Below, in pieces: positions 8,824 through 16,549 of a stretch of DNA of 25,481 nucleotides (position 1 is the first letter of the stretch; the number at the start of each line of letters is the position of its first letter). Below the pieces are notes generated by a model, which was not told where the DNA came from, did no database searches, and saw only the letters and a program-made list of their open reading frames with translations. Both the position numbers and the translations under genes were made by a program. This DNA comes from a bacterium. GTDB taxonomy: Bacteria > JAJVIF01 > JAGGVT01. The stretch covers positions 1 through 25,481 of the forward strand of contig JAGGVT010000088.1 of NCBI GenBank assembly GCA_021157815.1, read 5' to 3'.

Positions 8824-9735
8824 ATGGTCAATAAAAAACCTCTTATCATAGCTGCAATTATGGGAATCATAGCGGTAGCTTTGGTTTTCAGCTATCTGAA
8901 GAAAGTGGAGCAGTCAAACCTGGCAACCGAGATTGAATACGGCAAGGTTGTTGTGGCGAAAACCCAGATTCCTGTTCGAACGAAAATTAAGGAACCGATG
9001 CTGGATGAAATCATCGTTCCTCTGGATGCAATCCACAAGGATGCTGTCCTGGAAGTGGATGAAATTCTCGGGAAAGTTACCAACCAGGTAATTTTCGAGG
9101 GTGAGCAGATCCTCAGCGCAAAATTTGAGGATGCGTTAAACCTTCGTGATCTCGCGTTTATCATCGATGAGGGAAAGCGTGGAGTTGCGATTGGTGTCAG
9201 CGACATAAAGGGGCTTGGTGGAAATGTGAAACCCGGCGACCACGTTGACGTTGTCGGAGTGTTTCAATCAAGCATAACCGGGGTTGATTCCTCATTCACG
9301 ATTCTCACGGATGTCATGGTTAAAGCGGTTGGCAAATCGCTTGGTCCTGAGGATGAGGATGAAAGCGGCAAAAGCAACGCTCGAACGGTAACTCTTGAGG
9401 TTACACCGCAGCAGGCAGAAAAACTGATCCTTTCGGATGAGAAGGGCAGCCTCAGGCTGACACTGCGACATCCGGATGAAATCTACACACCGCTAAGCAA
9501 CGGCACCAATATTTTCGATGTTGTCAAGTATTTTGAGCCACCCAACAGAGATAAGGAAACAGTCACAAAGGAACCGCTTCCTGAATATCCGGATTATTTC
9601 AACGGCACACCGGAACCTGATGGTGAAGTTGAATTCGATTTCGATTCATTCACTCCAGTGGAGAAAATCAGGATCGAATTGATAATGGGCGGCAAGCTTG
9701 AGGAAATTTTCATCGAGAAGCCGATAGCATGGTAA
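8824..9735 (+). CDS. cpaB: Tad/Flp pilus assembly protein CpaB (RcpC), SAF domain
   Basis: 303 residues, with GGGAGG about 10 nt before the ATG. A single N-terminal membrane helix (about 6-25) is followed by a SAF-like domain (about 42-105: VVVAKTQIPVRTKI, MLDEIIVP, GKVTNQVIFEGEQIL). A CpaB/RcpC core follows (about 112-240) with RGVAIGVSD, NVKPGDHVDVVGVF, the variable loop, and TVTLEVTPQQAEKLILSDEKGSLRLTLR. The last 60 residues are an acidic tail rich in Pro/Glu/Asp. In Tad systems CpaB is a periplasmic partner of the CpaC secretin. The secretin gene follows on the same strand, as is usual, but a terminator-like hairpin lies between them. The ATPase (tadA), platform (tadB/C), prepilin peptidase and flp genes are not in this window. 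Confidence 0.9.
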   Translation: MVNKKPLIIAAIMGIIAVALVFSYLKKVEQSNLATEIEYGKVVVAKTQIPVRTKIKEPMLDEIIVPLDAIHKDAVLEVDEILGKVTNQVIFEGEQILSAKFEDALNLRDLAFIIDEGKRGVAIGVSDIKGLGGNVKPGDHVDVVGVFQSSITGVDSSFTILTDVMVKAVGKSLGPEDEDESGKSNARTVTLEVTPQQAEKLILSDEKGSLRLTLRHPDEIYTPLSNGTNIFDVVKYFEPPNRDKETVTKEPLPEYPDYFNGTPEPDGEVEFDFDSFTPVEKIRIELIMGGKLEEIFIEKPIAW

Positions 9736-9809
9736 CCAAATGTGGAAAGCAAATGGTTAAAAGGCTAAAGAAGAGCAGTGATTAAGGCGAAAACAATATT
9801 GGATATATG

Positions 9810-9833
9810 AAAAATCCTTCGGGATTTTTTTTT
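9810..9833 (+). terminator. UUCG-loop terminator between cpaB and the secretin gene
   Basis: AAAAATCC and GGATTTTT arms enclose a TTCG tetraloop and are followed by a run of T. It would stop or reduce readthrough from cpaB into the secretin gene 70 bp further on. Confidence 0.75.
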
Positions 9834-9904
9834 ACCAGCACCTTAAATATTTTTTAATTAGATTACAGGTGACCATCATCATCTTAACAAGGATGGGAAC
9901 AAAT

Positions 9905-12667
9905 ATGAGACATCATATTAACTTTAAAACCACACTGGGAACAATCATCGTACTTATGATGATGCTTTTCCCAACGGCTCAGAATGCATACTCTGCGGGT
10001 CAGAATGCCAGCCTGAGCAGTCTTGATGTCAGTTCAGAAGGGACACTAGTTAGAATCAGCCTGGATGGCGCAATCAAGACACGAACTTTCCATCTGGATG
10101 GGCCTCCCCGATGGGTAATGGATATTTCTCCGGCGACCTGGTCGAAGGATATTGAGAGAATTATCTTTCCGGAAAACGACAAATATTTCGGGCAGGTAAG
10201 AACCGGACAATGGAAGGCAAACACCGCAAGGCTCGTTATTCATACGCGGGGTATGTATCCGGAGGTTGATGTCAACGATGATGAAATTCTGATTCTATTT
10301 GAGAATCAGAGTGGATCTGTAGTTGCCAATGAAGCACTGCCAAAATTGAGCCCTCCTGAAAAGGTGGAGAACAAACCGGCGAGCTCTCTATCAATTGAAC
10401 CTCTTGGCAAACCCAAATCCACAAGCTCAACAAAGAAGGATTCCGGGCATAAAGTAGTTCAAATTCCAAAGGTTGAATCAGAAAAGACTGCGGCGTCATC
10501 AATAATGCAGGTTAAATCCGCGAGTATTCAGAATACTCAGAATGAGAATCGGAAAATCAGCTCCGGCGATACGATTGAAAAATCGCCTGAGTTCCAGATA
10601 CTCAGCGATGGCGCAATGACAATAATTCACATCCCGCTTACCGGTGACATGTCTTTTGACATTCGCCGGGACAGGTATCCTGACAGGCTTACGATTGAAT
10701 ATCCTTCCCGCAAGAATATTTCAGGCACGATGAAAGTGAAATACACATCGCTTGGCAAGGAGAATATGCCGGTTGGAATAGTTGAATACTGCCAAAGGTT
10801 TGTTAGCAGGACCGTTCCGGATTATTACAAACTGGTTTTTTATACAGGTTCCAAATATCAGTATAAGAGCATGATTCAAAAGGGAATCCTGACAATTGAG
10901 GTACGCTCAAAAGATTTCTCATCCCGTAATCTCGGGCTGGAAACAGCAAAGGCGTCAGCAGTGGAAGTTGAAAAAACCGAACTGCAATTATCCGAACAGG
11001 TCAACCTGCTGGAAAATGATAATCCAGAGGTAACAACAAATCCTGAGGCAACAACGGTTTCGGTTGATCAAACAAAGGAATCTCTGGAAACCACAAAGTC
11101 AGCATTTGAAGGCGATACACAGACCTTCACACCTCCTGAGCAAAAATACTCATTTATTATTGATAAGCCTCAGCAGGTTGATGGAACTGAGCATACAGTC
11201 CCCGAAGCGTCGCTGAAAACACGAATAAACAAGGTTGAGGCCATCGGCGATGTTCGTCAGGCATCTGTCCGCGAAATGACAAAGTTCCTTCCTGAATTCG
11301 CGGATTCGAGTTTGATTAAAGGTTCCGAATCTCTTAAGACAAATAAGACAAACAAAGAGACAGATGAAAATCTTGTTTCCGGCGGACCTATGATGTTTGA
11401 GCCATCGATGGAATCAAAACCACTTCCAAAAGGCACCAGGCCGGCGGCTGATTTATTCCTTTCAAAAGGCGAATCGGTTATTCTCCCGACAACCACGTTA
11501 ATCAGAGCATCCGTGGGTGACCCGGAAGTGCTGGTGGTCAATGTGCTTTCGCAGAATGAACTGCTTATAACAGCAAAAGCGAAGGGCAGAACCTCCCTGA
11601 TTCTGTGGGAGGACGGAATTGGCAGAAGCGTTCGCTGGGTCAATGTTGGCAAGAGCTCTTTGCTTGAGACAATTGATGTCGAACGTGTAATCAACAATCC
11701 GAAAATCAAGGTTAATTTTGTAGGCGAAAAAACCATCGTTCTCGAAGGCAAGGTTCAAACGGAAGAGGAGATGAACCGCGCGGTGAAAATCGCGGCAGGC
11801 GCTGTTGAATCCGTGGATAATGTTGTCAACCTTATAGAGATGACAGACCCGAAGCAGGTTCTTGTCAAGGTGCGTTTTGTCGAGATTCAAACCAAGAACA
11901 AGGATGAATTCTTCAAGCAGTTTGGCACAGGCACTCGAACAGAAAAAGGCGACTTCCAGTTTAATATCCTTACGGATATAATCGACCCCGAGTTCGGGTC
12001 AGGTGGAATTTTCGATACTTCACTGCATCCCAGTATTCTCAAAGGCGATGGCAGCGGTGACATGAGATTTGACGCCATAGATTTGGTTCTGTCATACCTT
12101 GAACAGTCCAGATGCGGACGAATTCTGTCGCAGCCTAACCTGGTTACACTTTCCGGACATCCTGCCGAGTTCAGGGTCGGTGGAGAAATACCATACACAT
12201 ACCAGAATGAAAATGGTTTCAATGTGGTGGACTTCAGGGAGTTCGGTGTTGAGTTAAAGATGGTTCCTAATGTTGACAGCGATAATAACATCAACATTTT
12301 CCTCGAGCCATCTGTCCGCGTACCTGATTTCACACTTGCGATTGCCGGAATCCCCGGATTTAAAACGCGTCTTGTGAGTACCACTATTCAGGTTGGAGAT
12401 TCGCAGACAATTGTAATCGGTGGTTTGTTGCAGAACGAGCATACAACGATTAAGTCGAAAGTTCCGCTACTTGGAGATGTTCCTCTTCTGGGTGAACTCT
12501 TCCGTTCGAAGAAAACCACAAACGAAGAGACCGAGCTGTTGATATTCCTCACGCCGGTCGTAGTCAAGAATGTATCCGCGGTTGAGCAAGCGATTACATC
12601 CGATGATGATGTTTCGTTAAGCCCGTACTATCAGAAAGAGGCTGTGGAAGGATTCAAGGAAGATTAA
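9905..12667 (+). CDS. cpaC: Type II/IV/Tad secretin, CpaC-like, with N-terminal AMIN-type domains
   Basis: 920 residues from the ATG at 9905. This start gives a standard signal peptide (MRHHINFKTT, hydrophobic core, cleavage after AYSA) and has AAGGA 11 nt upstream; a GTG at 9869 is in frame but would put extra residues before the signal. In order: an AMIN-like domain (about 36-135, VRISLDGAIKTRTFHL...PPRWVMDI); a low-complexity linker; a second AMIN-like domain (about 228-335); a Ser/Thr/Glu linker; a pilus-secretin N domain (about 512-582, SKGESVILPTTTLIRASVGD); a BON-like segment (about 585-645, VILEGKVQTEEE-type); and the secretin barrel (about 648-895) with QPNLVTLSGHPAEFRVGGE and VPLLGDVPLLGELF. 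It forms the outer-membrane pore of the pilus. Usual CpaC proteins are about 450-550 residues and lack AMIN domains, so this is a hybrid with PilQ-like peptidoglycan-binding modules. PilQ is the alternative name, but the upstream cpaB favours CpaC. Confidence 0.88.
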   Translation: MRHHINFKTTLGTIIVLMMMLFPTAQNAYSAGQNASLSSLDVSSEGTLVRISLDGAIKTRTFHLDGPPRWVMDISPATWSKDIERIIFPENDKYFGQVRTGQWKANTARLVIHTRGMYPEVDVNDDEILILFENQSGSVVANEALPKLSPPEKVENKPASSLSIEPLGKPKSTSSTKKDSGHKVVQIPKVESEKTAASSIMQVKSASIQNTQNENRKISSGDTIEKSPEFQILSDGAMTIIHIPLTGDMSFDIRRDRYPDRLTIEYPSRKNISGTMKVKYTSLGKENMPVGIVEYCQRFVSRTVPDYYKLVFYTGSKYQYKSMIQKGILTIEVRSKDFSSRNLGLETAKASAVEVEKTELQLSEQVNLLENDNPEVTTNPEATTVSVDQTKESLETTKSAFEGDTQTFTPPEQKYSFIIDKPQQVDGTEHTVPEASLKTRINKVEAIGDVRQASVREMTKFLPEFADSSLIKGSESLKTNKTNKETDENLVSGGPMMFEPSMESKPLPKGTRPAADLFLSKGESVILPTTTLIRASVGDPEVLVVNVLSQNELLITAKAKGRTSLILWEDGIGRSVRWVNVGKSSLLETIDVERVINNPKIKVNFVGEKTIVLEGKVQTEEEMNRAVKIAAGAVESVDNVVNLIEMTDPKQVLVKVRFVEIQTKNKDEFFKQFGTGTRTEKGDFQFNILTDIIDPEFGSGGIFDTSLHPSILKGDGSGDMRFDAIDLVLSYLEQSRCGRILSQPNLVTLSGHPAEFRVGGEIPYTYQNENGFNVVDFREFGVELKMVPNVDSDNNINIFLEPSVRVPDFTLAIAGIPGFKTRLVSTTIQVGDSQTIVIGGLLQNEHTTIKSKVPLLGDVPLLGELFRSKKTTNEETELLIFLTPVVVKNVSAVEQAITSDDDVSLSPYYQKEAVEGFKED

Positions 12668-12704
12668 TCGAATCGGCTTGGCTATCCACATGGATGAAAA
12701 TATC

Positions 12705-12735
12705 AAAACCGACCTTTTTACAGGTCGGTTTTTTT
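12705..12735 (+). terminator. Intrinsic terminator of the secretin gene
   Basis: AAAACCGACCT pairs with AGGTCGGTTTT around a short T-rich loop, followed by a T run, starting about 38 bp past the stop codon. Confidence 0.9.
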
Positions 12736-12748
12736 CTTGAATAATATT

Positions 12749-12990
12749 TGTGGTGCGGGCTTCCATGGGCTTTTGAAAAAGGGATAGATTTTAACGTAAC
12801 CCGGAATGCCTTTATAAAAAAGCATAAATCAATTCTACAACGTTCGCAGGCATTCCGGGATTGCGCATATCTACCCACTTCCCCGGCATGCCTGATTCAC
12901 CTTATAGATAATTGTTGATTTTGTTCGGGACGGCATGACCGGGTTACGGTGGATATAACCTTTTTCAACAGCCGCTTCCAGCCTGCATCC
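12749..12990. repeat. R5 repeat arm, interrupted by R4
   Basis: TTGTGGTGCGGGCTTCCA (ending 12765) joined to GCCTGCATC (from 12981) rebuilds a sequence close to the intact R5 arm at 21503-21530 (TTGTGGTGCGGGCATCCT then GCCTGCATC). The R4 element 12766-12973 interrupts it. Only one arm of R5 is recognisable here. Confidence 0.55.
12766..12973. mobile_element. R4 inverted-repeat element, long divergent copy
   Basis: About 208 bp. The left end GGGCTTTTGAAAAAGG and the right end (reverse complement GGCTGTTGAAAAAGG) are inverted, and the similarity extends inward to a shared CGTAACCCGG. A further internal pair is CCCGGAATGCC (about 12799-12809) with GGCATTCCGGG (12849-12859). The element is flanked by GCTTCCA at 12759-12765 and 12974-12980, read as a 6-7 bp target duplication. 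No coding region. With R5 it fills the 353-bp gap after the secretin gene. Confidence 0.7.
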
Positions 12991-13020
12991 GGTTTGATGT
13001 ATTTTGAATGCAACATGGTA

Positions 13021-13431
13021 TCAATCGCCAGACTGCTCTTCAGCACGAGTTTCGCCGGAGGCAATTCGACGCGCTTCATCAAGAGAATCGACAAACAGAA
13101 TATGAAGGTCAAGAGATGTAATCTTGAAAACCCTTTTAACCGTCTTCTGCGGAGTCAATATCATCAACTGCCCTCCCCGGTCTTTGGTATGCTTATGAAT
13201 CCCGACAAACACGCCAAGCCCCGCCGAGTTGATATATGACACATCGCTCATGTCGCAAACAATGAAGTTGTCCTTGTCTTCAATGTTTGCGATAAATACA
13301 TTCCTGAGTACAGGAGCGCCGTTGACATCAAGATCCCCCTGCATTTTGCAAATAACCAGGCGCTCTTCTCTTTCCACTGTTGCGGAGAATGGTGCTCTTT
13401 GTGTACTCTTTTCCGTTTTCATAATATCCAT
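13021..13431 (-). CDS. STAS-domain protein (anti-sigma factor antagonist type)
   Basis: 136 residues from the ATG at 13431; a TTG at 13452 (2 nt after the jag stop) and an ATG at 13422 are alternative starts, and none has a strong ribosome site. A single STAS domain covers about residues 15-115: ICKMQGDLDVNGAPVLRN, then IVCDMSDVSYINSAGLGVFV, in which Ser69 of NSAG matches the phosphorylated serine of SpoIIAA/RsbV-type antagonists, then GGQLMILTP and KRVFKITSLD. The tail (EARRIASGETRAEEQSGD) is charged. Such proteins bind an anti-sigma kinase; no kinase or sigma factor gene is adjacent here. It is the last gene of the minus-strand block and is probably translated from the jag transcript. Confidence 0.85.
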   Translation of the reverse strand: MDIMKTEKSTQRAPFSATVEREERLVICKMQGDLDVNGAPVLRNVFIANIEDKDNFIVCDMSDVSYINSAGLGVFVGIHKHTKDRGGQLMILTPQKTVKRVFKITSLDLHILFVDSLDEARRIASGETRAEEQSGD

Positions 13432-13454
13432 ATCGTTAGTTTTGTACGCCAACC

Positions 13455-13985
13455 TTAATTTACCATGAAATCATGGCCTTTGTCATTATTAGCCGGTAAA
13501 ATAATCACTCTTCGATTGTTTCCCTCACCACGTGATTCTGATCTGACATCGACAAGGTCCCTGCACAGAATGTGGATTGTTTTTCTATCAGAGGGTGACA
13601 TCGGGTCGAGTGGCACCTCATCGTTCGTGCTGATCACAGCATCCCTTGCGCTGAACAGAATTTTCGAGAGAACGTTTTTCTTTTTCTCCCTGTATCCCTG
13701 AGCATCAAGGACAAGCTGTTTTGAATTGTCATGGCGTTTTCGATGCACAATGTTCAGAATAAACTCAAGGGCCTCCAGAGTCTGTCCATGCCTGCCGATT
13801 ACCAGGCCAAGATTGTTGCCATGAATTTCCAGAAAGATATTTTCATCCTGCTCATGATAGAAAACCTGCGCATCAATTCCCATACCCTCCAATATCCGGC
13901 TAAGTTCATCCATCGCAATCTGAGCTTGATTTATATCAGGTTTATTTTCGTATGCTTCGCTTCCAGGTTCGAAATTATCTTGCAC
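13455..13985 (-). CDS. jag: Jag/KhpB-type RNA-binding protein (KH + R3H)
   Basis: 176 residues from a GTG at 13985, preceded by AAGGAGG at 6 nt; upstream in-frame ATGs lie inside or before this ribosome site and are unlikely starts. A KH domain covers about 45-95, with VIGRHGQTLEALEFI carrying the GxxG loop. An R3H domain covers about 117-166 (PMSPSDRKTIHILC, with Arg134 and His138, then VRSESRGEGNNRRVIILP). The usual Jag_N domain is missing, so the protein is shorter than the Firmicutes form (about 200 or more). In many bacteria jag follows yidC directly; here a 555-bp gap with an R2 repeat separates them. It is thought to bind RNA and influence envelope growth and membrane-protein biogenesis. 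Confidence 0.9.
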   Translation of the reverse strand: MQDNFEPGSEAYENKPDINQAQIAMDELSRILEGMGIDAQVFYHEQDENIFLEIHGNNLGLVIGRHGQTLEALEFILNIVHRKRHDNSKQLVLDAQGYREKKKNVLSKILFSARDAVISTNDEVPLDPMSPSDRKTIHILCRDLVDVRSESRGEGNNRRVIILPANNDKGHDFMVN

Positions 13986-14298
13986 ATTATTCCTCCTTAC
14001 CATTGGATAAATAGTAAAAATCACGAGATTATGACATCGAAGCCATTGCTCCGCTTGCCGTAAAACTCATATTCATAATTCTTAATACTAAAAGCAAGCA
14101 AGTGTTTTGGATAGTGAGGAGTGTTTTTCCCCTCATTCCCAAAGTTAACATACAAAATTTCCATGTAAAAATCAAGCAGGTTTTCTGTAAAATCTGCGAT
14201 TGATAAATATGCAAAAGCATATTTTTGATAGAGTCTCTGTCTTAATGGGATTCCTAAGCAGTGTGGAGGGGAATTAGAATAATCCAAGTGTGCGTAAA

Positions 14299-14500
14299 GC
14301 AGGGGTCGTGGCAATAAAGGTGTCTCAGAATATCATGTTTTCTGTCATTCTGAACGAAGTGAAGAATCTATTCGCGATAACATAAATATTTCTTAATGGA
14401 TATAATCACCAACACAGTAGCATATAGATTCTTCGCTGCGCTCAGAATGACAATGTATCCTGTTTAAATCAAAGTTCTAAGACATTTACCAGGCAGCGCC
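14299..14500. repeat. R2 inverted-repeat element, copy 1
   Basis: The core 14344-14451 is 108 bp. The termini GTCATTCTGAACGAAGTGAA and (reverse complement of the right end) GTCATTCTGAGCGCAGCGAA continue identically into GAATCTA, 24 of 27 matching. Outer arms extend the inverted repeat: GCAGGGG...TGTCTCAGAA on the left and TTCTAAGACA...CAGCGCC on the right. The same 108-bp core occurs in inverse orientation at 18629-18736. It sits in the yidC-jag gap. The remainder, 13986-14298, holds no convincing gene. Confidence 0.8.
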
Positions 14501-14540
14501 CAACGATAACAGCGCTGATTCACGTTCTTTCGCAAACAAT

Positions 14541-15404
14541 TTATTTACGGCGTTTTTTCTTGCGTTTTTTGGGTGGAGGCGGTGGTTTGGCTGCATCCTT
14601 TTCAATTTCCACAGAATCGCCTTTGGCTTTGAGAATATCATCCGCTTTTCGAATGGAAGCGTACTGCTGCATCTGGAATAGATTCGACAATGCAAAATAA
14701 AGAAGCAGTCCGATAGGGAAAATAAGACCGAACCACAGGAAAAGAGGAAGCATGAAATTCATCTGGCTCGACTGGCCCTGCGTATTCTGCGCCTGCATCT
14801 GTTTCGTCTGCAGGATTGTTGTCACGATATAAACCACGAAAAGAGGCAGCGCGGGAAGATAAAGAAACTTGTCCATGAGAAATGGAGTGTTTATCAGGCT
14901 TCCCATGTCAATCATTCCGGGGAGTGATTCGATGTTGGGAAAGGGCGCGCTTTCATATGCTCGAACGGTTAGCTTCGCGCCGAACATTGACGCCTGCCCG
15001 AATCCCGGCAGAAGATTATAAAATCGGGGGCTTCTTAGAACCCAGAAAAGGCTGATAAGAATCGGCATCTGGATTAGCATTGGGAAACAGCTCATGAATG
15101 GATTGACATTGTGCTTCTTGTACAACTCCATCATTTGCTTCTGCTGTTCCTGCGCTTTTCTCTGTTTCTCCTCAGCGTTATCATCCGGATTTGCTTTGAA
15201 TTCCTCCTGAAGTTCCTTCATCTGGGGCTGGATTTCGTTCATTTTTTTCATCGTCTTTGTCTGCATACGATTGACAGGACTGATGACAAGTCGAACGAGC
15301 ATCGTGAGAAGGATAATATCAATCCAATATGTATGGGTAACACTGTGGAAAATACTTATCATGGTCACCATTATTGAAGCGAGAAAATCAATTGTTGCGC
15401 TCAT
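14541..15404 (-). CDS. yidC: Membrane protein insertase YidC (short form)
   Basis: 287 residues. It lacks the large periplasmic domain of proteobacterial YidC and corresponds to the Oxa1-type core. Hydrophobic segments lie near 24-44, 105-125, 181-198 and 217-243. Arg38 in MLVRLVISPVNRMQ matches the groove arginine. A long charged cytoplasmic hairpin (about 50-98, MKKMNEIQPQMKELQEEF, then EEKQRKAQEQQKQ) follows, then NPFMSCFPMLIQMPI. The tail is a basic PPPPPKKRKKKRRK stretch, typical for ribosome contact. AGGAGG lies 11 nt before the ATG. The start overlaps the yidD stop in TAATG, which indicates translational coupling. The N-terminus may begin without a classical signal peptide, as is usual for the short form. 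Confidence 0.95.
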   Translation of the reverse strand: MSATIDFLASIMVTMISIFHSVTHTYWIDIILLTMLVRLVISPVNRMQTKTMKKMNEIQPQMKELQEEFKANPDDNAEEKQRKAQEQQKQMMELYKKHNVNPFMSCFPMLIQMPILISLFWVLRSPRFYNLLPGFGQASMFGAKLTVRAYESAPFPNIESLPGMIDMGSLINTPFLMDKFLYLPALPLFVVYIVTTILQTKQMQAQNTQGQSSQMNFMLPLFLWFGLIFPIGLLLYFALSNLFQMQQYASIRKADDILKAKGDSVEIEKDAAKPPPPPKKRKKKRRK

Positions 15405-15646
15405 TAATCGGGTTTCCTCCTGGTGTTTCGCGGGAGGGGGACCGGATCATATCCGCCCGGATTGAATGGATTGCATCTGATTACTCTATATGTTGCCAGA
15501 AAAGTTCCCTTGAGAAACCCATGTATCTTTAATGCCTCGCAGGCGTATTCACTGCACGATGGATAAAATCTGCAGGATGGCGGTGTCAGCGGCGAGATGT
15601 ACCGCTGGTAGATTCTTATGATAAAGATGAATATTTTCGCAACCAT
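15404..15646 (-). CDS. yidD: Membrane protein insertion efficiency factor YidD
   Basis: 80 residues with the full family signature: [20 protein letters not shown], then SEYACEAL, then [14 protein letters not shown]. The N-terminal hydrophobic/amphipathic helix would associate with the inner membrane. The conserved cysteines (CRFYPSC and RCNP) are present. It is coupled to yidC by a 1-nt overlap. The usual direct junction with rnpA is broken here by a 311-bp gap containing an R1 element. Confidence 0.95.
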   Translation of the reverse strand: MVAKIFIFIIRIYQRYISPLTPPSCRFYPSCSEYACEALKIHGFLKGTFLATYRVIRCNPFNPGGYDPVPLPRNTRRKPD

Positions 15647-15720
15647 GTTACTCGCTATCCAAACCAGTTAATTCTCTTGTTTGATAAAAAATGCAACGAG
15701 AAATTATAGCAAATCTGAGC

Positions 15721-15929
15721 AGAGGGTTTAATAGCATATCGGAAAAGCTTTCGCAAACAAGTCGCCCCCACCTCACCCCTCCCCGCGAGCGGGGAGGAAG
15801 AATGTTGCCTCTCCCCTTCGCAAGGATATATACCGGATATATTATTTACAAATAAAAAAAATCTCCCCCCGCTCGCGGGGGGATTAAGGGGGGAAGAGAT
15901 ATCAAAACTAACCTTTCCCGATACCCTCT
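15721..15929. repeat. R1 inverted-repeat element, copy 2
   Basis: It has the same architecture as 6949-7147: GCAAACAAG, a pyrimidine-rich stretch, a hairpin CCTCCCCG/CGGGGAGG (about 15778-15796), an AT-rich spacer, a hairpin CCCCCCGC/GCGGGGGG (about 15865-15882) and GATTAAGGGGGG. The right terminus AACCTTTCCCGATACCCTCT pairs with the left terminus AGAGGGT...ATCGGAAAAG, where the left copy carries about 10 extra bases. It sits between rnpA and yidD. A 99-codon open frame across it is a by-product of the repeat. Confidence 0.75.
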
Positions 15930-15957
15930 TAAACCATCTGCTATTCAAAAGCATGTA

Positions 15958-16302
15958 CTAAATGGTTTGTTTTATCAAATTCGATTTCCTCAGCAAATCG
16001 ACAAGCGTGTCCTGCACATAACGCATACGATTAATATCAGGGGCGCGCCGTACAAATACCACAATGTCAAATCCCGGTTCAATCTCATACGACATCGTTC
16101 TGAATGACTCCTTGAGAAACCGTCGGATTCTGTTTCGGTTAACCGCAAGCCGTACCGCTTTTTTCGGAATGACAAAGCCCGTTCGATTGAATCCAAGGTT
16201 GTTTTTCAAAACTCGCAGTTGAAGATACCCGCTGCCAAACCGTTTTCCCTTCCGGGATACGCGTTCAAAGAGAATTCTGCCCCTTAGTGAGGCTGGTTTC
16301 AT
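15958..16302 (-). CDS. rnpA: Ribonuclease P protein component
   Basis: 114 residues. It contains the RNR motif region [17 protein letters not shown] (about 53-69), the preceding [11 protein letters not shown], and [11 protein letters not shown]. It binds the RNase P RNA for tRNA 5' maturation. The ATG overlaps the rpmH stop codon in ATGA (16299-16302), so translation is coupled. The N-terminus [15 protein letters not shown] matches the expected position of the family start. Length is normal. Confidence 0.95.
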   Translation of the reverse strand: MKPASLRGRILFERVSRKGKRFGSGYLQLRVLKNNLGFNRTGFVIPKKAVRLAVNRNRIRRFLKESFRTMSYEIEPGFDIVVFVRRAPDINRMRYVQDTLVDLLRKSNLIKQTI

Positions 16303-16454
16303 TTTTTGTAACGCTCATCCGAAACTGTGAGTTTTTTACGGCCTCTCGCACGCCTTCGGCTAAGAACCCTTCGGCCCGCTTTGGTTGCCATCCTGGATCT
16401 GAAGCCATGGCATTTGGCTCTCTTGCGTTTCTTTGGTTGATATGTCCGTTTCAT
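16299..16454 (-). CDS. rpmH: 50S ribosomal protein L34
   Basis: A 51-residue ORF read directly from the minus strand: [18 protein letters not shown], then [20 protein letters not shown], then [13 protein letters not shown]. This is the full L34 pattern, with a slightly longer C-terminus than the usual 44-46 residues. Its stop overlaps the rnpA start. GTGGAG lies about 10 nt before the ATG. In most bacteria dnaA lies divergently upstream; here ridA does, so no origin signal is expected or seen. Confidence 0.97.
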   Translation of the reverse strand: MKRTYQPKKRKRAKCHGFRSRMATKAGRRVLSRRRARGRKKLTVSDERYKK

Positions 16455-16471
16455 TTAGTCAACAACTCCAC

Positions 16472-16498
16472 AAAAAAATTGCCCGTATCCCGGTACGG
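16472..16498 (-). terminator. Terminator-like hairpin in the rpmH leader
   Basis: On the minus strand GCCGTA-CCGGGA-TACGGGC (one bulge) is followed by AATTTTTTTG and then, within 20 nt, the rpmH ribosome site. It may end ridA transcripts, or attenuate rpmH if transcription starts at the promoter just upstream. Confidence 0.5.
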
Positions 16499-16509
16499 CG
16501 CAATCGGAA

Positions 16510-16518
16510 ATTATAACA
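16510..16518 (-). promoter_or_regulatory. Extended -10 promoter for rpmH operon
   Basis: TGTTATAAT on the minus strand is an extended -10 with perfect TATAAT; the -35 is poor. It lies in the 95-bp ridA-rpmH gap, so the predicted start (about 16503) precedes the hairpin at 16472-16498. Confidence 0.5.
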
Positions 16519-16549
16519 TATCCTGTCGAAAATACATCAGGATATTCAA

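Noticed and set aside
14021-14314. 97-residue minus-strand ORF between yidC and jag
   Set aside because: No ribosome binding site, no recognisable family, its start lies inside the R2 outer arm and its end is 36 nt before the jag start. It could be a decayed gene but I cannot support it as a CDS.
15655-15954. 99-residue minus-strand ORF between rnpA and yidD
   Set aside because: It is the translation of the R1 repeat; the amino-acid pattern follows the GC hairpins and has no homology signal.
16455-16549. Replication origin next to rpmH
   Set aside because: No DnaA-box cluster (TTATNCACA) and no dnaA gene; the neighbour is ridA.
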